Source: Pedobacter yonginensis
Lineage (GTDB): Bacteria; Bacteroidota; Bacteroidia; Sphingobacteriales; Sphingobacteriaceae
Direction of reading: 5' to 3'
DNA: 64,000 bases
Assembly: GCF_003173595.1 (NCBI RefSeq)
Contig: NZ_QGNZ01000001.1
Span: 1,426,001 to 1,490,000, forward strand
The notes under the pieces are model-generated. The model was not told the DNA's origin. It searched no databases and saw nothing but the letters and a program-made list of their open reading frames with translations. This document shows positions 9,936 to 20,600 of the stretch, piece by piece (within the stretch, counting starts at the first letter, position 1; each line of letters opens with the position of its first letter). The position numbers and the translations under genes are program-made.

Positions 9936-10317
9936 TTGGTTGGATTAAGTTCTGAAATCGTTTGAAGGTTGCGATTAGTTTTTTTTGAATAAACTCAAAA
10001 TCGTACTTTTCCTTCCCAACAAATTGAATGGAAAACAGCAGTAAGCCTTTCCCTGCTGGTAATTGGCTATAAAACTTTTCTTGTTTGTTTAGGCGGTAGG
10101 CTTCGCGAATGCGCCGCTTGAGTAAATTGCGATCAACCGCTCTTTTGTATCTCTTTTTTGGAACATTGATCACTACTTGTGCCTGTACATCAGCAGTTTC
10201 ATCAATAAAGAGGTAAGAAACCCGAAATGGGTATAATAAAAAAGAAGAACCGTTTTTAAACAGCAGATCTAAATGTTTTCTGCTGCATAACCGTTCTTCT
10301 TTCCTGAATGTGTACAT
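9919..10317 (-). CDS. rnpA: Ribonuclease P protein component
   Basis: RnpA binds the RNase P RNA and supports 5' maturation of tRNAs. The RNR-type motif [17 protein letters not shown] and the start [20 protein letters not shown] are diagnostic. The frame stays open to a TTG at 10377, but ATG 10317 gives the conserved N-terminus and a normal 132-residue protein, so it is preferred. It sits 67 bp downstream of rpmH and overlaps yidD. Confidence 0.95.
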   Translation of the reverse strand: MYTFRKEERLCSRKHLDLLFKNGSSFLLYPFRVSYLFIDETADVQAQVVINVPKKRYKRAVDRNLLKRRIREAYRLNKQEKFYSQLPAGKGLLLFSIQFVGKEKYDFEFIQKKLIATFKRFQNLIQPNESHQ

Positions 10318-10384
10318 ATATTTTTGATTGATAATTGCAGAATTTGATCTGCCGATTCCGATTGCTCGGAAAAGCAATCAAAAA

Positions 10385-10543
10385 TTATGCTTTATGCTTG
10401 CGTTCGTCAGAAACTGTTAATCTTTTTCTTCCTTTAGCACGACGTGATGCTAATACTCGTCTGCCGTTAGCTGTTGCCATTCTTTCGCGGAAGCCGTGTT
10501 TGTTTCTTCTCTTTCTTTGCGAAGGTTGGTATGTTCTTTTCAT
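10385..10543 (-). CDS. rpmH: 50S ribosomal protein L34
   Basis: A 52-codon gene from ATG (10541-10543 read on the minus strand) to TAA at 10385-10387. The product starts [20 protein letters not shown] and continues [27 protein letters not shown], an unmistakable L34. It is the first gene of the rpmH-rnpA-yidD set. The oriC/dnaA neighbourhood seen next to rpmH in many bacteria is absent here. Confidence 0.97.
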   Translation of the reverse strand: MKRTYQPSQRKRRNKHGFRERMATANGRRVLASRRAKGRKRLTVSDERKHKA

Positions 10544-10583
10544 GACTGTATATTATCTATTATAATTTCAAAATTAAGAGGTG

Positions 10584-10615
10584 CAAATATAAAGCGATTT
10601 CTCTACAATTGCAAG
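10584..10615 (-). promoter_or_regulatory. Promoter of rpmH-rnpA-yidD
   Basis: On the minus strand CTTG (10612-10615) is followed after 20 bp by TATATTTG (10584-10591), a perfect TAnnTTTG box, about 41 bp before the rpmH ATG. This is the standard Bacteroidota promoter geometry. Confidence 0.55.
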
Positions 10616-10766
10616 AGTGTTTTGTTTTTATTTTTACTATTTGAAAAGCAAATGTAGTAATTCTTTTCAGAATTTTGGCATCTGATGGAGACTGAGGGGA
10701 TCAACGAGCAAGCCGCCGAACGAAATTGTAGCCTTTGAATCGGATTTCAAATAAACCAACTCAGGC

Positions 10767-11501
10767 CTACAAACCCAATGCGGCCTTCAACTTCACATAG
10801 CCCGTTTTACTTACCGGCAACCAAATATCTGATTTGAGTAATACAACATAACTATCCTTCTCCTTAAGTTCTATTTTAGTTACCTGCGCCAGGTTTATGA
10901 TGTACGAACGATGAATACGGATAAACTGTCCGGCATCTAATGTCTGCTCGAAGAAGGCCATCGTTTTGTTTTTGTAATAATTACCCTCCACCGTGCTAAG
11001 TTTAACGTAATCATCATCTGCTTCGAGGTAGTTTATTTCAGCAATTGGGATGATCTTAATCACACCGTCTTTTTTAACCACCACCCTACTGTTTTGAGCA
11101 GGGGTTAACGCCGCCGCACTTAATATAGCATCATTATTATCTGCTTGGCTAAGTTTCGCAGGAAGCCTTTTTATTGCGGCATCAAAGCGACTTTTATCAA
11201 TCGGTTTAAGAAGGTAATCTACTGCATTAACTTCGAAGGCTTTAATGGCATACTCATCAAATGCGGTGGTAAAAATAACCGCTGGCTTCTCCTCTACCAG
11301 TTCCAGCATTTCAAATCCACTTATTTTAGGCATCTGAATATCCAAGAAAATTAAATCGGGTTTGTGTAAAGTAATTGCTTTTAAGCCTTCAAAACCATCG
11401 CAACACTCCGCTACTACCTCTATTTCTGGATAATCTGAAAGGTAGTGTTTTACAACATCTCTGGCTAAAGGCTCATCATCAATTAGTATGGTCCTGATCA
11501 T
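10767..11501 (-). CDS. LytTR-family response regulator
   Basis: 244 residues. The receiver (1-120) has the acidic pair DDE (8-10), phospho-acceptor Asp54 (FLDIQMP), the TTAF switch and Lys in LLKPID. The C-terminal LytTR DNA-binding domain (about 140-244) has the signature YLEADDDYVKLST and FIRIHRSYIINL. It regulates transcription after phosphorylation by the LytS-type kinase encoded immediately upstream, whose 3' end it overlaps by 23 bp. Confidence 0.95.
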   Translation of the reverse strand: MIRTILIDDEPLARDVVKHYLSDYPEIEVVAECCDGFEGLKAITLHKPDLIFLDIQMPKISGFEMLELVEEKPAVIFTTAFDEYAIKAFEVNAVDYLLKPIDKSRFDAAIKRLPAKLSQADNNDAILSAAALTPAQNSRVVVKKDGVIKIIPIAEINYLEADDDYVKLSTVEGNYYKNKTMAFFEQTLDAGQFIRIHRSYIINLAQVTKIELKEKDSYVVLLKSDIWLPVSKTGYVKLKAALGL

Positions 11502-12540
11502 TTTTTTGTGGAATTTTTAGAGTGGTAATATATAAATTATTTGCCTCAATTTCAGTTTGCAATAAATGTGGGTTAGCAAATAAAAGATATAATCGCCGCT
11601 TAATTGAAGTTAAGCCGAAGCCAGTTCCACCGGTCGCTTTCATTTCTGGATCGAAAGGGTTTTCTACTCGAAGCTTTAAAAGCTGCTCATCTACAGTTAC
11701 ATCTACCTTTATGGTAATTTTTGAGGAGGTATTGTATAAACCAAACTTAATGGCATTTTCTACAATGGGTTGCAATAACGTGCCAGGCAAACGTAAGTTC
11801 AAGGTATCATCCGCTACGTTAACTTCGATGTTAAGGCGGTGGCTAAATCGAACTTTCTCAATATCTAAATACAACTGGATGTACTCCATTTCTTCTTCTA
11901 CCGAAACCCACAATTCATCATCCCGCTTTAAGGTACCCCGTAAAAAGGAGGCCAACTTGGTAATCATCACGCCCGCCTCTTTTGAGTTTACCATCGTAAG
12001 GGCAAATACCGAATTTAAGCTGTTAAATAAAAAATGAGGTTGTAATTGATGTCTGAGCTTGTTTAATTCAGCTTCTTTTGCCAAACCTTTCGCGGCAGAA
12101 AGTCTCTCTTGTGTTTCAGATTGTTCCTCTAGCCTATACCATAAAATATTTGCCAAAGCACACCAGCCTAAGCACATGAAAGAAATCAATCCCCGAAAGG
12201 GAAATGAGAAATTGTAAAAGTCGATGTAGTCTTTATAATCAACAAAAATGTACTGCATCGTATATTTCGCCAGGTAGATGATTACAAAGGTGAGCGCCAG
12301 TGTTACGATTAATACGTATAAGATCCTTTCGTTTTTTGGTTGATAATAGCCCAGCATGTTGCTGATGCTGATGCAGGCCAATGCCAAAAGAAAATTATTG
12401 ACGAAACTATCTGTAAAAGAAATTGACCATGAATAGTTTACAAAATAATGCAAACCAATGGCACACAGAAAAACCCAAACGATGATGAAGGCTAATGATG
12501 TTTTCTGTATTTTAGGGATGGTTAAAGGTCTGGTAATCAA
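11479..12540 (-). CDS. LytS-type sensor histidine kinase
   Basis: 353 residues. Four membrane helices (about 17-35, 47-66, 74-93, 115-134) precede a His_kinase domain with the phospho-accepting QPHFLFNSLN (His169) and an ATPase region with N-box LLQPIVENAIKFGL and the glycine-rich GGTGFGLTSIKRRL. It lacks an extracellular sensor domain, so the signal is probably sensed in the membrane. It overlaps the LytTR regulator gene, its likely partner, and lies 41 bp downstream of the LiaF-like gene. Confidence 0.93.
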   Translation of the reverse strand: MITRPLTIPKIQKTSLAFIIVWVFLCAIGLHYFVNYSWSISFTDSFVNNFLLALACISISNMLGYYQPKNERILYVLIVTLALTFVIIYLAKYTMQYIFVDYKDYIDFYNFSFPFRGLISFMCLGWCALANILWYRLEEQSETQERLSAAKGLAKEAELNKLRHQLQPHFLFNSLNSVFALTMVNSKEAGVMITKLASFLRGTLKRDDELWVSVEEEMEYIQLYLDIEKVRFSHRLNIEVNVADDTLNLRLPGTLLQPIVENAIKFGLYNTSSKITIKVDVTVDEQLLKLRVENPFDPEMKATGGTGFGLTSIKRRLYLLFANPHLLQTEIEANNLYITTLKIPQKNDQDHTN

Positions 12541-12581
12541 AGCTGTTTAGTTAGTTTTGGTAAACAATTTTCTTTGGCGTT

Positions 12582-13352
12582 CTAAAAACTTCTAATTTCG
12601 ATACCGCCAAACATGGCTGTACCATCTAATACTAAGGTTTTATGTATCTCTCCGTTTGGCATCATGTGTGCTCTTTTGTCTTCTACACTTCCAAACAAGG
12701 CGGTAACATTTGATTTGATGGCCCAATTTTGCGGAACAACCAATTTTATTCCACCAAACACAGCAGTAACATCTAGCGAAACAGTATCCACAAAATCAGT
12801 TTGGGTCAGGTTGATATCTGCACCACCAAAAACTGCAGTAATATCCCCTCCCTGAAAATCTTTCGAATAAACGATTTGATGACTACCGCCAAAAACTGCC
12901 GTTACATCAAGAACATCGTTATTCATCATATTTTTTTCTTTGCCTTTAAATGTTGAGGGTTCATCAGTTTCCGCCAATTGATCATTGAAATTAGCCTTGA
13001 ATTTCTTCTTTTCGAAATTGGATTTGGGCCTAAGAATTAGAAATGCGCCAACGATTACCAAGCCAAAACCCAGTGCATATTTAGAGATATCAACATCAAG
13101 ACCGGGGATGCGTTGGAGCGTGTTGTAAATACCAACCAAGAGTACCACTAACCAGCCTATGCCCTTAAAATTTCTCCTTAAACCAAGAAACAAACCCAGT
13201 ACAATTAAAAAGGTGTGCCAGCTAAATATCCACCTCGGAATATCTAATCCGATATTATTGAGTAGAAAAGCCAATCCGATGATGACAATTATTGCTCCGC
13301 TCCATACCCGACCAGAGTTTTTGTTTATATTATTTAGATTTTCCATTTGCAT
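12582..13352 (-). CDS. LiaF-like membrane protein
   Basis: 256 residues. The N-terminal half holds about four membrane helices (GAIIVIIGLAFLLNNIG, HTFLIVLGLFLGL, GWLVVLLVGIYNT, GFGLVIVGAFLIL). The C-terminal half has repeated D-V/I-TAVFGG motifs, the beta-helix signature of LiaF/DUF2154 domains. In Firmicutes LiaF restrains the LiaSR envelope-stress system. The position ahead of a LytS/LytTR pair suggests an analogous accessory role, which is inference. Confidence 0.85.
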   Translation of the reverse strand: MQMENLNNINKNSGRVWSGAIIVIIGLAFLLNNIGLDIPRWIFSWHTFLIVLGLFLGLRRNFKGIGWLVVLLVGIYNTLQRIPGLDVDISKYALGFGLVIVGAFLILRPKSNFEKKKFKANFNDQLAETDEPSTFKGKEKNMMNNDVLDVTAVFGGSHQIVYSKDFQGGDITAVFGGADINLTQTDFVDTVSLDVTAVFGGIKLVVPQNWAIKSNVTALFGSVEDKRAHMMPNGEIHKTLVLDGTAMFGGIEIRSF

Positions 13353-13476
13353 TTATATTGATAATCAAAAGTATTTATAAAAATTAAGCGGTTAAACGGA
13401 GAACCTTTAAGAAATGGTTAAAACACGGTAAGCGTAGTCATTTCATCGGTGAAATTTATTTTCTTATTTTGAGGGC

Positions 13477-14349
13477 ATGAAAATCCTTGTTTTAATGGTC
13501 GCATTTATGCTGCCGAGTATAGTTTATGCCCAAAATATAAATACCACTTTTAAGGTTTACGATGTAAAAAAGCAAAAAACCATCTCATTGGATGATATTG
13601 TATTAGACGTTGAAAAAGCGGATGTTTTATTTTTTGGAGAAGAGCATAACGATTCCATCGGGCATATTTTGGAGGCAGAACTATTTAAAAAACTGAATGA
13701 AAAATATCCTAAACAGATTGCCCTAAGTCTCGAAATGTTTCATACTGATGTTCAGCCCATTGTAAATGAATACCTAGCGGGTGTAATCTCAGAGAAAAAC
13801 TTTATCAAAGAAAGCAGGGCATGGGGAAACTATATAGATTATCGCCCAGCGGTTGAATATGCAAAACTAAATCAGCTACAGGTAATTGCCGCAAATGCTG
13901 CCGCCCGATATAGTAATGCGGTAACGGTGAGCGGTTTAGGGGCACTAAACAACTTTCCTGAAACTTCCAAGGCATTTTTACCGCCTCTCCCAATAGACAC
14001 TGCAACAGGTAGATACAACGAAAAGTTTATTGAAACTTTGGGCGGGCATAACATGGGCACAATGAAAGTTTATCAAACCCAAAATTTTTGGGATGCTACT
14101 ATGGCTTGGTCAATTGCAAAGTTTGCAAAAGCGCATAAAGGAATCAAAATTTTGCAACTAAACGGCCGTTTTCATAGCGACGAAAAACTGGGCACATTGG
14201 CAAAGCTTAAAATGTACGCGCCTAAGTTAAAAATTTTAAATATTTCTTCATTTTCTGACGAAAGTCTTGAAAAACCAGATTGGGAAAAATTCAAAATTTT
14301 AGGCGATTATATCATTTTAACAAAGCCGAAAAGCAAAAAAAGTGAGTAA
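13477..14349 (+). CDS. ChaN-like (haem-binding uptake) family protein
   Basis: 290 residues with signal peptide MKILVLMVAFMLPSIVYAQ. The core matches the ChaN/Cofac_haem_bdg domain: DVLFFGEEHNDSIGHILE, IALSLEMFHTDVQPIVNEYL, and the downstream GRFHSDEKLGTLAKL. ChaN of Campylobacter binds haem at the outer membrane; whether this protein does is unknown. It ends next to a MITE-like element, which separates it from convergent mscL. Confidence 0.82.
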   Translation: MKILVLMVAFMLPSIVYAQNINTTFKVYDVKKQKTISLDDIVLDVEKADVLFFGEEHNDSIGHILEAELFKKLNEKYPKQIALSLEMFHTDVQPIVNEYLAGVISEKNFIKESRAWGNYIDYRPAVEYAKLNQLQVIAANAAARYSNAVTVSGLGALNNFPETSKAFLPPLPIDTATGRYNEKFIETLGGHNMGTMKVYQTQNFWDATMAWSIAKFAKAHKGIKILQLNGRFHSDEKLGTLAKLKMYAPKLKILNISSFSDESLEKPDWEKFKILGDYIILTKPKSKKSE

Positions 14350-14350
14350 G

Positions 14351-14531
14351 AGAGGCTGCATCATAGTTCAATTCACGTCTGAGGTCGCTAAATAATATTT
14401 TACAACAAAAAGCCCAATTGATTTTAAATTCAAATTTGCGTGTGAATTTTCTATCGCTCCTGGTGTGTCTTATACGGTTCAAAATAAAATTTTGTTTGCC
14501 ACACTTATTTGTGGTTTATGACACAGCCTCT
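14351..14531. repeat. MITE-like element with imperfect terminal inverted repeats
   Basis: 181 bp bounded by AGAGGCTGCATCATA (14351-14365) and TATGACACAGCCTCT (14517-14531); the ends are inverted repeats matching at 13 of 15 positions. The end sequence resembles insertion-sequence termini, and no coding sequence lies inside. It fills the gap between the stops of chaN and mscL. No target-site duplication is obvious. Confidence 0.5.
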
Positions 14532-14539
14532 TCCAAATA

Positions 14540-14929
14540 TTATGCCTTAGTTTTAAGCAAATCTCTTATTTCTGTTAGAAGGATTTCTTCTTTTGTTGGT
14601 GCAGGAGGAGCAGTAGGAGCTGCTACTTCTTTTTTCTTCATGTTATTTACCACTTTGATGATGATAAACAGCACCAAGGCAACAATAATAAATGTGATAA
14701 CCTGAGATAAGAAGTTACCATACTTAATAGCCGTTCCAGGTATGACCAGTTTAGTCAAATCTTCCAACTTGGCAGCCTTTAGCGCGGGGCCCAGTACGGC
14801 TGGAGTGATAATATCCTCTACTAATGAACTTACAATTTTACCAAATGCGGCTCCAATAATAACACCGACTGCTAAATCGATAACATTGCCTTTTACGGCA
14901 AAATCTTTAAATTCTTTTACAAATCCCAT
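14540..14929 (-). CDS. mscL: Large-conductance mechanosensitive channel MscL
   Basis: 129 residues. Start GFVKEFKDFAVKGNVIDLAVGVIIGAAFGKIV is the conserved amphipathic helix and first membrane helix; the second helix is FLSQVITFIIVALVLFIIIKVV. The C-terminal helix KEEILLTEIRDLL is also typical. MscL opens under membrane tension to release solutes on osmotic downshock. Confidence 0.97.
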   Translation of the reverse strand: MGFVKEFKDFAVKGNVIDLAVGVIIGAAFGKIVSSLVEDIITPAVLGPALKAAKLEDLTKLVIPGTAIKYGNFLSQVITFIIVALVLFIIIKVVNNMKKKEVAAPTAPPAPTKEEILLTEIRDLLKTKA

Positions 14930-15095
14930 AATTGAACGAAGTTTAGAATGATTTATTTACTAAAGTAGCAAACATTAAAGTTATTACAAACGTTTTAGCA
15001 AAAATTTAAATCAGCCATTAAGTCAGCATTTATGCTATTCTGGAAAATATCTGAGATGATTTGTTTATTTTTGCTCCAATTCTTTTATACATAAT

Positions 15096-16568
15096 ATGCT
15101 AAAGCAACATTTACAACAAAAATTATTACAGAAGTTATCGCCTCAACAAATACAATTTATAAAGTTGTTGCAAGTACCGACTGTTGCCTTAGATACCCGT
15201 GTAAAAGAAGAATTAGAAGATAATCCGGCACTCGAAGATCCGAGTTTAATGACGGCAGATGAGCCTAAAGGCGAGTATGACGATTTAAATGATGGGCCAG
15301 ATGATTACGAAAAATCGTCGGAAGAAACGAGCATAGATGAGTTTAATGTAGATGATTATCTACAGGATGACAATACCAACGATTACAGCACCAATTACAA
15401 TAATGGCGATGATGATGATGAGAAAAAAGAAACCCCAATTGCGATTGAGAGTACTTTTTTCGAAAGTTTGCAAGAACAGCTCGATTTAGTTCCATTATCC
15501 GATCAGGATTTTATCATTGGTAAACAAATTATTGGAAGTTTAGATGATGATGGTTATTTACGTCGTCCGCTAGGCTCGATGATTGATGATTTGGCCTTCT
15601 CTCAGAACGTAATTGTTGAGGAAGAGGATGTGGTTGAAATGTTGCGTTTGATACAGAGTTTTGATCCTCCGGGAATTGGCGCAAGAGATTTGAAAGAGTG
15701 CTTGGTGATTCAGTTAAAGCGCAAAGATGCCAATAACCCAATTATTGTGAAAGCCATGAATGTGGTTGAAAATTATTTGGATGAATTTACCCGAAAACAT
15801 TACGATAAATTAGAAAAAAGCCTAGGCTTAGATAGCGAAGAACTTAAGGAGGTGGTTAATGAAATATTGCGCTTAAACCCTAAACCGGGTGATGCCAATC
15901 AAATAACAACCAAGCAAATGCAAATTATTCCTGATTTTCACATCAGCAATAATGATGGAATTTTAACACTCACGCTAAATTCTAAAAATGCACCAGAACT
16001 GAAAGTAAGTCGCTCTTATCAAGAAATGTTTGAGCACTATGATAAAGCCTCATCAAAAGATAAAAAACTTAAGGAGGCGGTTCAGTTTGTGAAGCAAAAG
16101 CTAGATTCGGCAAAATGGTTTATTGACGCCATAAAACAAAGACAGCAAACCTTACTTAAAACCATGAATGCGATTATGCACTATCAGTATGAGTATTTTC
16201 TCACTGCTGATGAGCGCAAAATGCGCCCGATGATTTTGAAAGACATAGCTGATAAAATCGATATGGATATTTCAACCGTATCGAGGGTGGCCAACTCCAA
16301 ATACGTACAAACCGAATTTGGAACTTTCTTATTGAAATCTTTCTTCTCTGAAGCCATTCAAACCGAAAATGGCGAGGAAGTATCCAACAAGGAAGTGAAA
16401 AAAATTCTTGAAGATTGCATTGGAAACGAAGATAAACGCAGACCCTTGGCTGATGAAAAACTAACTGATATTTTGAAAGAAAGAGGTTACAACATCGCCA
16501 GACGAACGGTTGCGAAATATCGCGAACAAATGAATATTCCGGTAGCACGTTTAAGAAAAGAATTATAA
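15096..16568 (+). CDS. rpoN: RNA polymerase sigma-54 factor
   Basis: 490 residues. Region I (MLKQHLQQKLLQKLSPQQIQ), an acidic region II (about 45-115, rich in D and E), the core-binding domain, the HTH (KDIADKIDMDISTVSRVANSKYVQT) and the RpoN box ARRTVAKYRE (468-477) are all present. Sigma-54 needs AAA+ activators; none is encoded in this window. A TATTTTTG box at 15066-15073 is a plausible promoter element. Confidence 0.97.
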   Translation: MLKQHLQQKLLQKLSPQQIQFIKLLQVPTVALDTRVKEELEDNPALEDPSLMTADEPKGEYDDLNDGPDDYEKSSEETSIDEFNVDDYLQDDNTNDYSTNYNNGDDDDEKKETPIAIESTFFESLQEQLDLVPLSDQDFIIGKQIIGSLDDDGYLRRPLGSMIDDLAFSQNVIVEEEDVVEMLRLIQSFDPPGIGARDLKECLVIQLKRKDANNPIIVKAMNVVENYLDEFTRKHYDKLEKSLGLDSEELKEVVNEILRLNPKPGDANQITTKQMQIIPDFHISNNDGILTLTLNSKNAPELKVSRSYQEMFEHYDKASSKDKKLKEAVQFVKQKLDSAKWFIDAIKQRQQTLLKTMNAIMHYQYEYFLTADERKMRPMILKDIADKIDMDISTVSRVANSKYVQTEFGTFLLKSFFSEAIQTENGEEVSNKEVKKILEDCIGNEDKRRPLADEKLTDILKERGYNIARRTVAKYREQMNIPVARLRKEL

Positions 16569-16613
16569 CGTTAAACGGCTTCTATTGATTAATCCATAAA
16601 ATTTGAATCGGTT

Positions 16614-17627
16614 TTACCACATTTTGATGTAAGACGGAACTTTGTAGATGTTGTTTAGCAATAAACCTAAAACAATCTCATGACTACCGTTGCTTACCTG
16701 ATTTAATTCGGATGTGGTAAAATCGTATGAGTAAGTAAGATTGACCATTTTACCGATGTTAAATCCGGCCATTGCAGCAAAGGAATCACCTTTACGATAA
16801 CTTCCACCAAGCCACACCTTATCTTTAAAAGCAAATTTCATATTTAAATCTACCGATGCAGGTGTTGGAGAGGCAAATTTGACCATAAATGAAGGGATGG
16901 CTGCAATCTCATTATCTACATAGAATTTATAACCAGCAGTTGCAAAGATATGGGGAATTTCTTTTCCCTGATTATAAGAAGCATCTCCAGTGAAGCTTAA
17001 TTTTTGAGGTAAAATTTGCTGTGCTGACAAACCAGCAAACAAGCGAGCACCATAGAGCCACAACCCAACACTTACATCGGGTTTAATTTGTGTTACCAAG
17101 GCTCTTGATAAAATAGGCTCGTTTGGGTTTTCGAACGTAAGTGCATTTACATCTAGGCTAATTCTAGAAATCCCTGCTGCAACACCTACTGATAGGTTAA
17201 AATTATTACTTAGTTGTAAATGATAAGCATAAGTTAAATTTGCATCTAACCGTGATATTGGACCGGTTTTATCGAGTACGCCTGTAACCCCCATGCCATG
17301 ATGAGATGGAGAGGAAGTGTAATTTTGAGTATAATTTCGATCCATTGGATTTCCAGTTTGCTCAGGAAAGGAGGTTAAGGCATTGCTCCAGAGCTGATTA
17401 TCGCCAAGCGCCCAGTTCGCAGAAACAAAAGATGTTTGTGGAGCATCAGAAATTCCGGCCCATTGCTTACGATAGCCCGCTTTAAAATCAACATAATTTT
17501 CTATGCCAGACAATGCAGGATTAAGCAAATACTGGTTAAATATATATTGCGTGTATTGTGGCTTTTGTTGAGAAAAGCCAGTTATTGAGAGAATAGTGAG
17601 GGATAATAGTAAAATTAATTTTTTCAA
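16614..17627 (-). CDS. PorP/SprF-family type IX secretion membrane protein
   Basis: 337 residues with signal peptide ending FSQQ. The N-terminus QKPQYTQYIFNQYLLNPALSGIENYVDFKAGYRKQW is the PorP/SprF signature, followed by outer-membrane barrel strands. Such proteins help attach or secrete partner adhesins through the type IX system. It lies 2 bp downstream of a large cargo with a matching C-terminal signal, the usual cargo-then-SprF arrangement. Confidence 0.92.
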   Translation of the reverse strand: MKKLILLLSLTILSITGFSQQKPQYTQYIFNQYLLNPALSGIENYVDFKAGYRKQWAGISDAPQTSFVSANWALGDNQLWSNALTSFPEQTGNPMDRNYTQNYTSSPSHHGMGVTGVLDKTGPISRLDANLTYAYHLQLSNNFNLSVGVAAGISRISLDVNALTFENPNEPILSRALVTQIKPDVSVGLWLYGARLFAGLSAQQILPQKLSFTGDASYNQGKEIPHIFATAGYKFYVDNEIAAIPSFMVKFASPTPASVDLNMKFAFKDKVWLGGSYRKGDSFAAMAGFNIGKMVNLTYSYDFTTSELNQVSNGSHEIVLGLLLNNIYKVPSYIKMW

Positions 17628-17629
17628 TT

Positions 17630-20600
17630 TTATCTGATTATAGTGAGCGGTCCTGTTACTGATTTACGTCCATTTCTGGGATTAATGACAAAATAATAAA
17701 CTCCCACAGGTAAAGATACATTTTGGAAATTACCATCAAAAGGAATTTTATAACCATTACTAAAGAACACCCTTGTTCCTAGTCTGTTGAAAATTTCAAC
17801 AGTGGCATTCGGGTAGCTGTCTAGATATTGGATGTTCCATACATCATTAATATTATCGCCATTTGGCGAGAAAGAATTTGGCGGAGTTAAAGCCTGCAAA
17901 ACTTTTATGGTAATGGTTGAAGTAGCCGTACAACCCTGATCAGTAGAAACGACGAGTGTATATTCGGTGTCTTTTACTGGTGAGGCTACTGGATTCAAAA
18001 CCCGATCGCTACTTAGCCCCAAAGCTGGTGTCCATTTATAAGTTAGGTTATCGCCTTCGGCAGATGCCTGAATGGTTGTTTCGCCACCAGATAGAATATA
18101 GGTGGTGAATCCGGCATTGGCCCTTGGAGATTTATAAACCACTATCGTTTGGCTGATAGAGGCTGGGCAGCCATTATCAGCCGTAAAGGTATAAGTAATG
18201 GTATGTGTGCCTATATTTACTTTTTTAGGATCGAACTTCCCAGTAGCATCAATGCCTTCGCCAGTATAAACGCCCTTCCCTAAAATACCGGACGTTTCCC
18301 TTGCTTGATTGATGATTACATCGCCATCAGCCTGACAAACGGAAGCAAGCTCCGTAAACTCTAACTGAGGTGTGGGTTTAATCGTGATCTCTGCATCTTT
18401 GATCTTAAAACAGGTTTCTCCAGAGTAAGCTACCAATCTAATGGTGTATTTTTTATCCGTTAAACCTCCAAATGACGGGTAGCTTAATCGAATATCATCA
18501 CTTGTAGGATAATTAATGGTGATAAAATCTCCCGGCGCATTAAGAAAGTCCTTGTAAATATAAATTTTGGTAATCTTTCCAAAAAATGCATTGGATGTAT
18601 TATTGATGACCACATCCGCGCTGCTGCATAGATTCGCCTCGTTTTGGATGGTGAATTCGGCATTCTCTACTGCTCCATTCACCGTAAAGTCTTGATTTTT
18701 AGTTGAAATGCAACCATTTGCATTGGAAATTTCTAATGTTACTTTATAGGTGCCTGCTACCGAATAATTGTGCTTACCATCCTTAGTCGTGCTGGTATTC
18801 GGGTTGGATGGGGTTGAATTGACAGCATCACCGAAAGTCCACTTGTAGGTAAAGGCACCATTACCACCCGTGGCGTCAACAGATTTATTTACAAAAAGGG
18901 CAAAAGCATCATTCAAGCATATATCAGGGATCGAAAAATCTGCGGAAGGTAAATTGGTAATGGTAATGCTAGCGCTTACTACATTACTCACGCAATCACG
19001 TGCCGAAGTTGTTGTTAAAGAGATGGTGTAAGTACCTGGCGTGGCGTACTGATGCGCAAACGCTGCAGGTGTTGTTTGATCTACAGGCGGCGTTCCATCG
19101 CCAAAATCCCAATGCCAATTTATGATGGTATTGGGCGTTTTTGCACTGCTGATTGTAGATTGATCTGTAATCAATACATCTGTATTTATACAACTTATTG
19201 CTGGGGCACTAAAGGCAGAAACAGGCAATGGATAAATGCTTACCACAGTAACTGGTGTTGGATCTGAATAGCAGCCTGTTCCCGATTTAACAGATAGCGT
19301 TACGTTATAATCTCCCTCTTCATCGTATTGATGTTTTGGGTTTTGCTCTGTTGATGTTTTACCATCACCAAAATCCCAAAACCAATTGGTTATCCCGAAA
19401 TCGGGATTATTTGATGTACTTTGATCGGTAAAAGTAACATCAGATTTGGCGCAACTTGTGGGCGAAACTGTAAATTTAGCAGTAGGCAAATCGTAAATGG
19501 TAAACACATAATTCGTGACCAAATCTCCGCTCACGCAATTAGATGCATTGTTGGGGACATGCGCCACCACACCCAAATGATATTCGCCTGTTATTGTGTA
19601 GGTTTTATTGGCTGGGTAACGATAAATGTAGGTTTTCTGTCCGTTTGTGGTTTTAACTTCGGGAACAGGGTTTAGTGTAATCACATCTGGCTCCCCATCT
19701 AAACTCCAAGTAATTTTATCAGGTTGATAGGGTAAATTAATCTTAAAATCGACTTCAGTACCGATACAACCATTTGGATATTCCTCTTTTTTTGCTTCAT
19801 TAACAACCGTTAAATAATTGTTAGAGGATAAGTTTGTTCCGGCAGAATACGAATAAGATTCTGCCTGGCCAAAGCCGTAGGCAATTGCATTGAATCCTTC
19901 ATCGGCTGTGAGTGTTAAACTATTAGAGCTTACCGGAATTTGTGCATAGGCATAGGTAGGATTACTGGTTAGTGGTTTCCAAGCCACAACTGGCGCTACA
20001 CCATTTATTTTGAAAGTGCCAGTTTTATTTGCACGGATTAAGATGTTAAGATACCGAACCGCAATGGCTTGTAGTGAGGAAGAAAACACGGTGACCGCTT
20101 TAATGTTAAACTCAATTGGATTTAGAATAACCATTTCCGGATCGCCAATTAAATTTGTTCCATTCACCGAGGAGCAGCCTTGGGTTAATGAATACTGCGC
20201 AACACTAATTAATTTATCAGAGGTGATAAAAGTTGGTTCGACTAAAATTGTGCTTTCGTAGAATTCTCCCTTTTTAAGCGTAATTGTTTGTCCGGCGAAA
20301 TTGACAATCGTATTATCGTCTTGTGCCAAGATTCTTAAGATATACCGTCTATCAATAAAAGGAACAACGCCATAATTTCTACCCCAGCTTACCGTTGGAT
20401 AAAGTTGTTGGTACAATGGATCTTGAGAGCCAGTACAGGCAATCATCACAACGGAGGTGCCAGAAAAAGCGGCAAAACGCTTACACGATGATGTTGCTGG
20501 ATCAGATTCTACATAAACCCCAGTTAAATCTGCATTTCCTGTGCCTACATATTCGTAAACATCACCGGCATTAGCAAGCGTAATCGTTTTTACAGTTCCC

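Noticed and set aside
9705..10543. Chromosomal origin region
   Set aside because: rpmH-rnpA-yidD is present but there is no dnaA, gidA/mnmG or DnaA-box cluster; in Bacteroidota this set is not a reliable origin marker.
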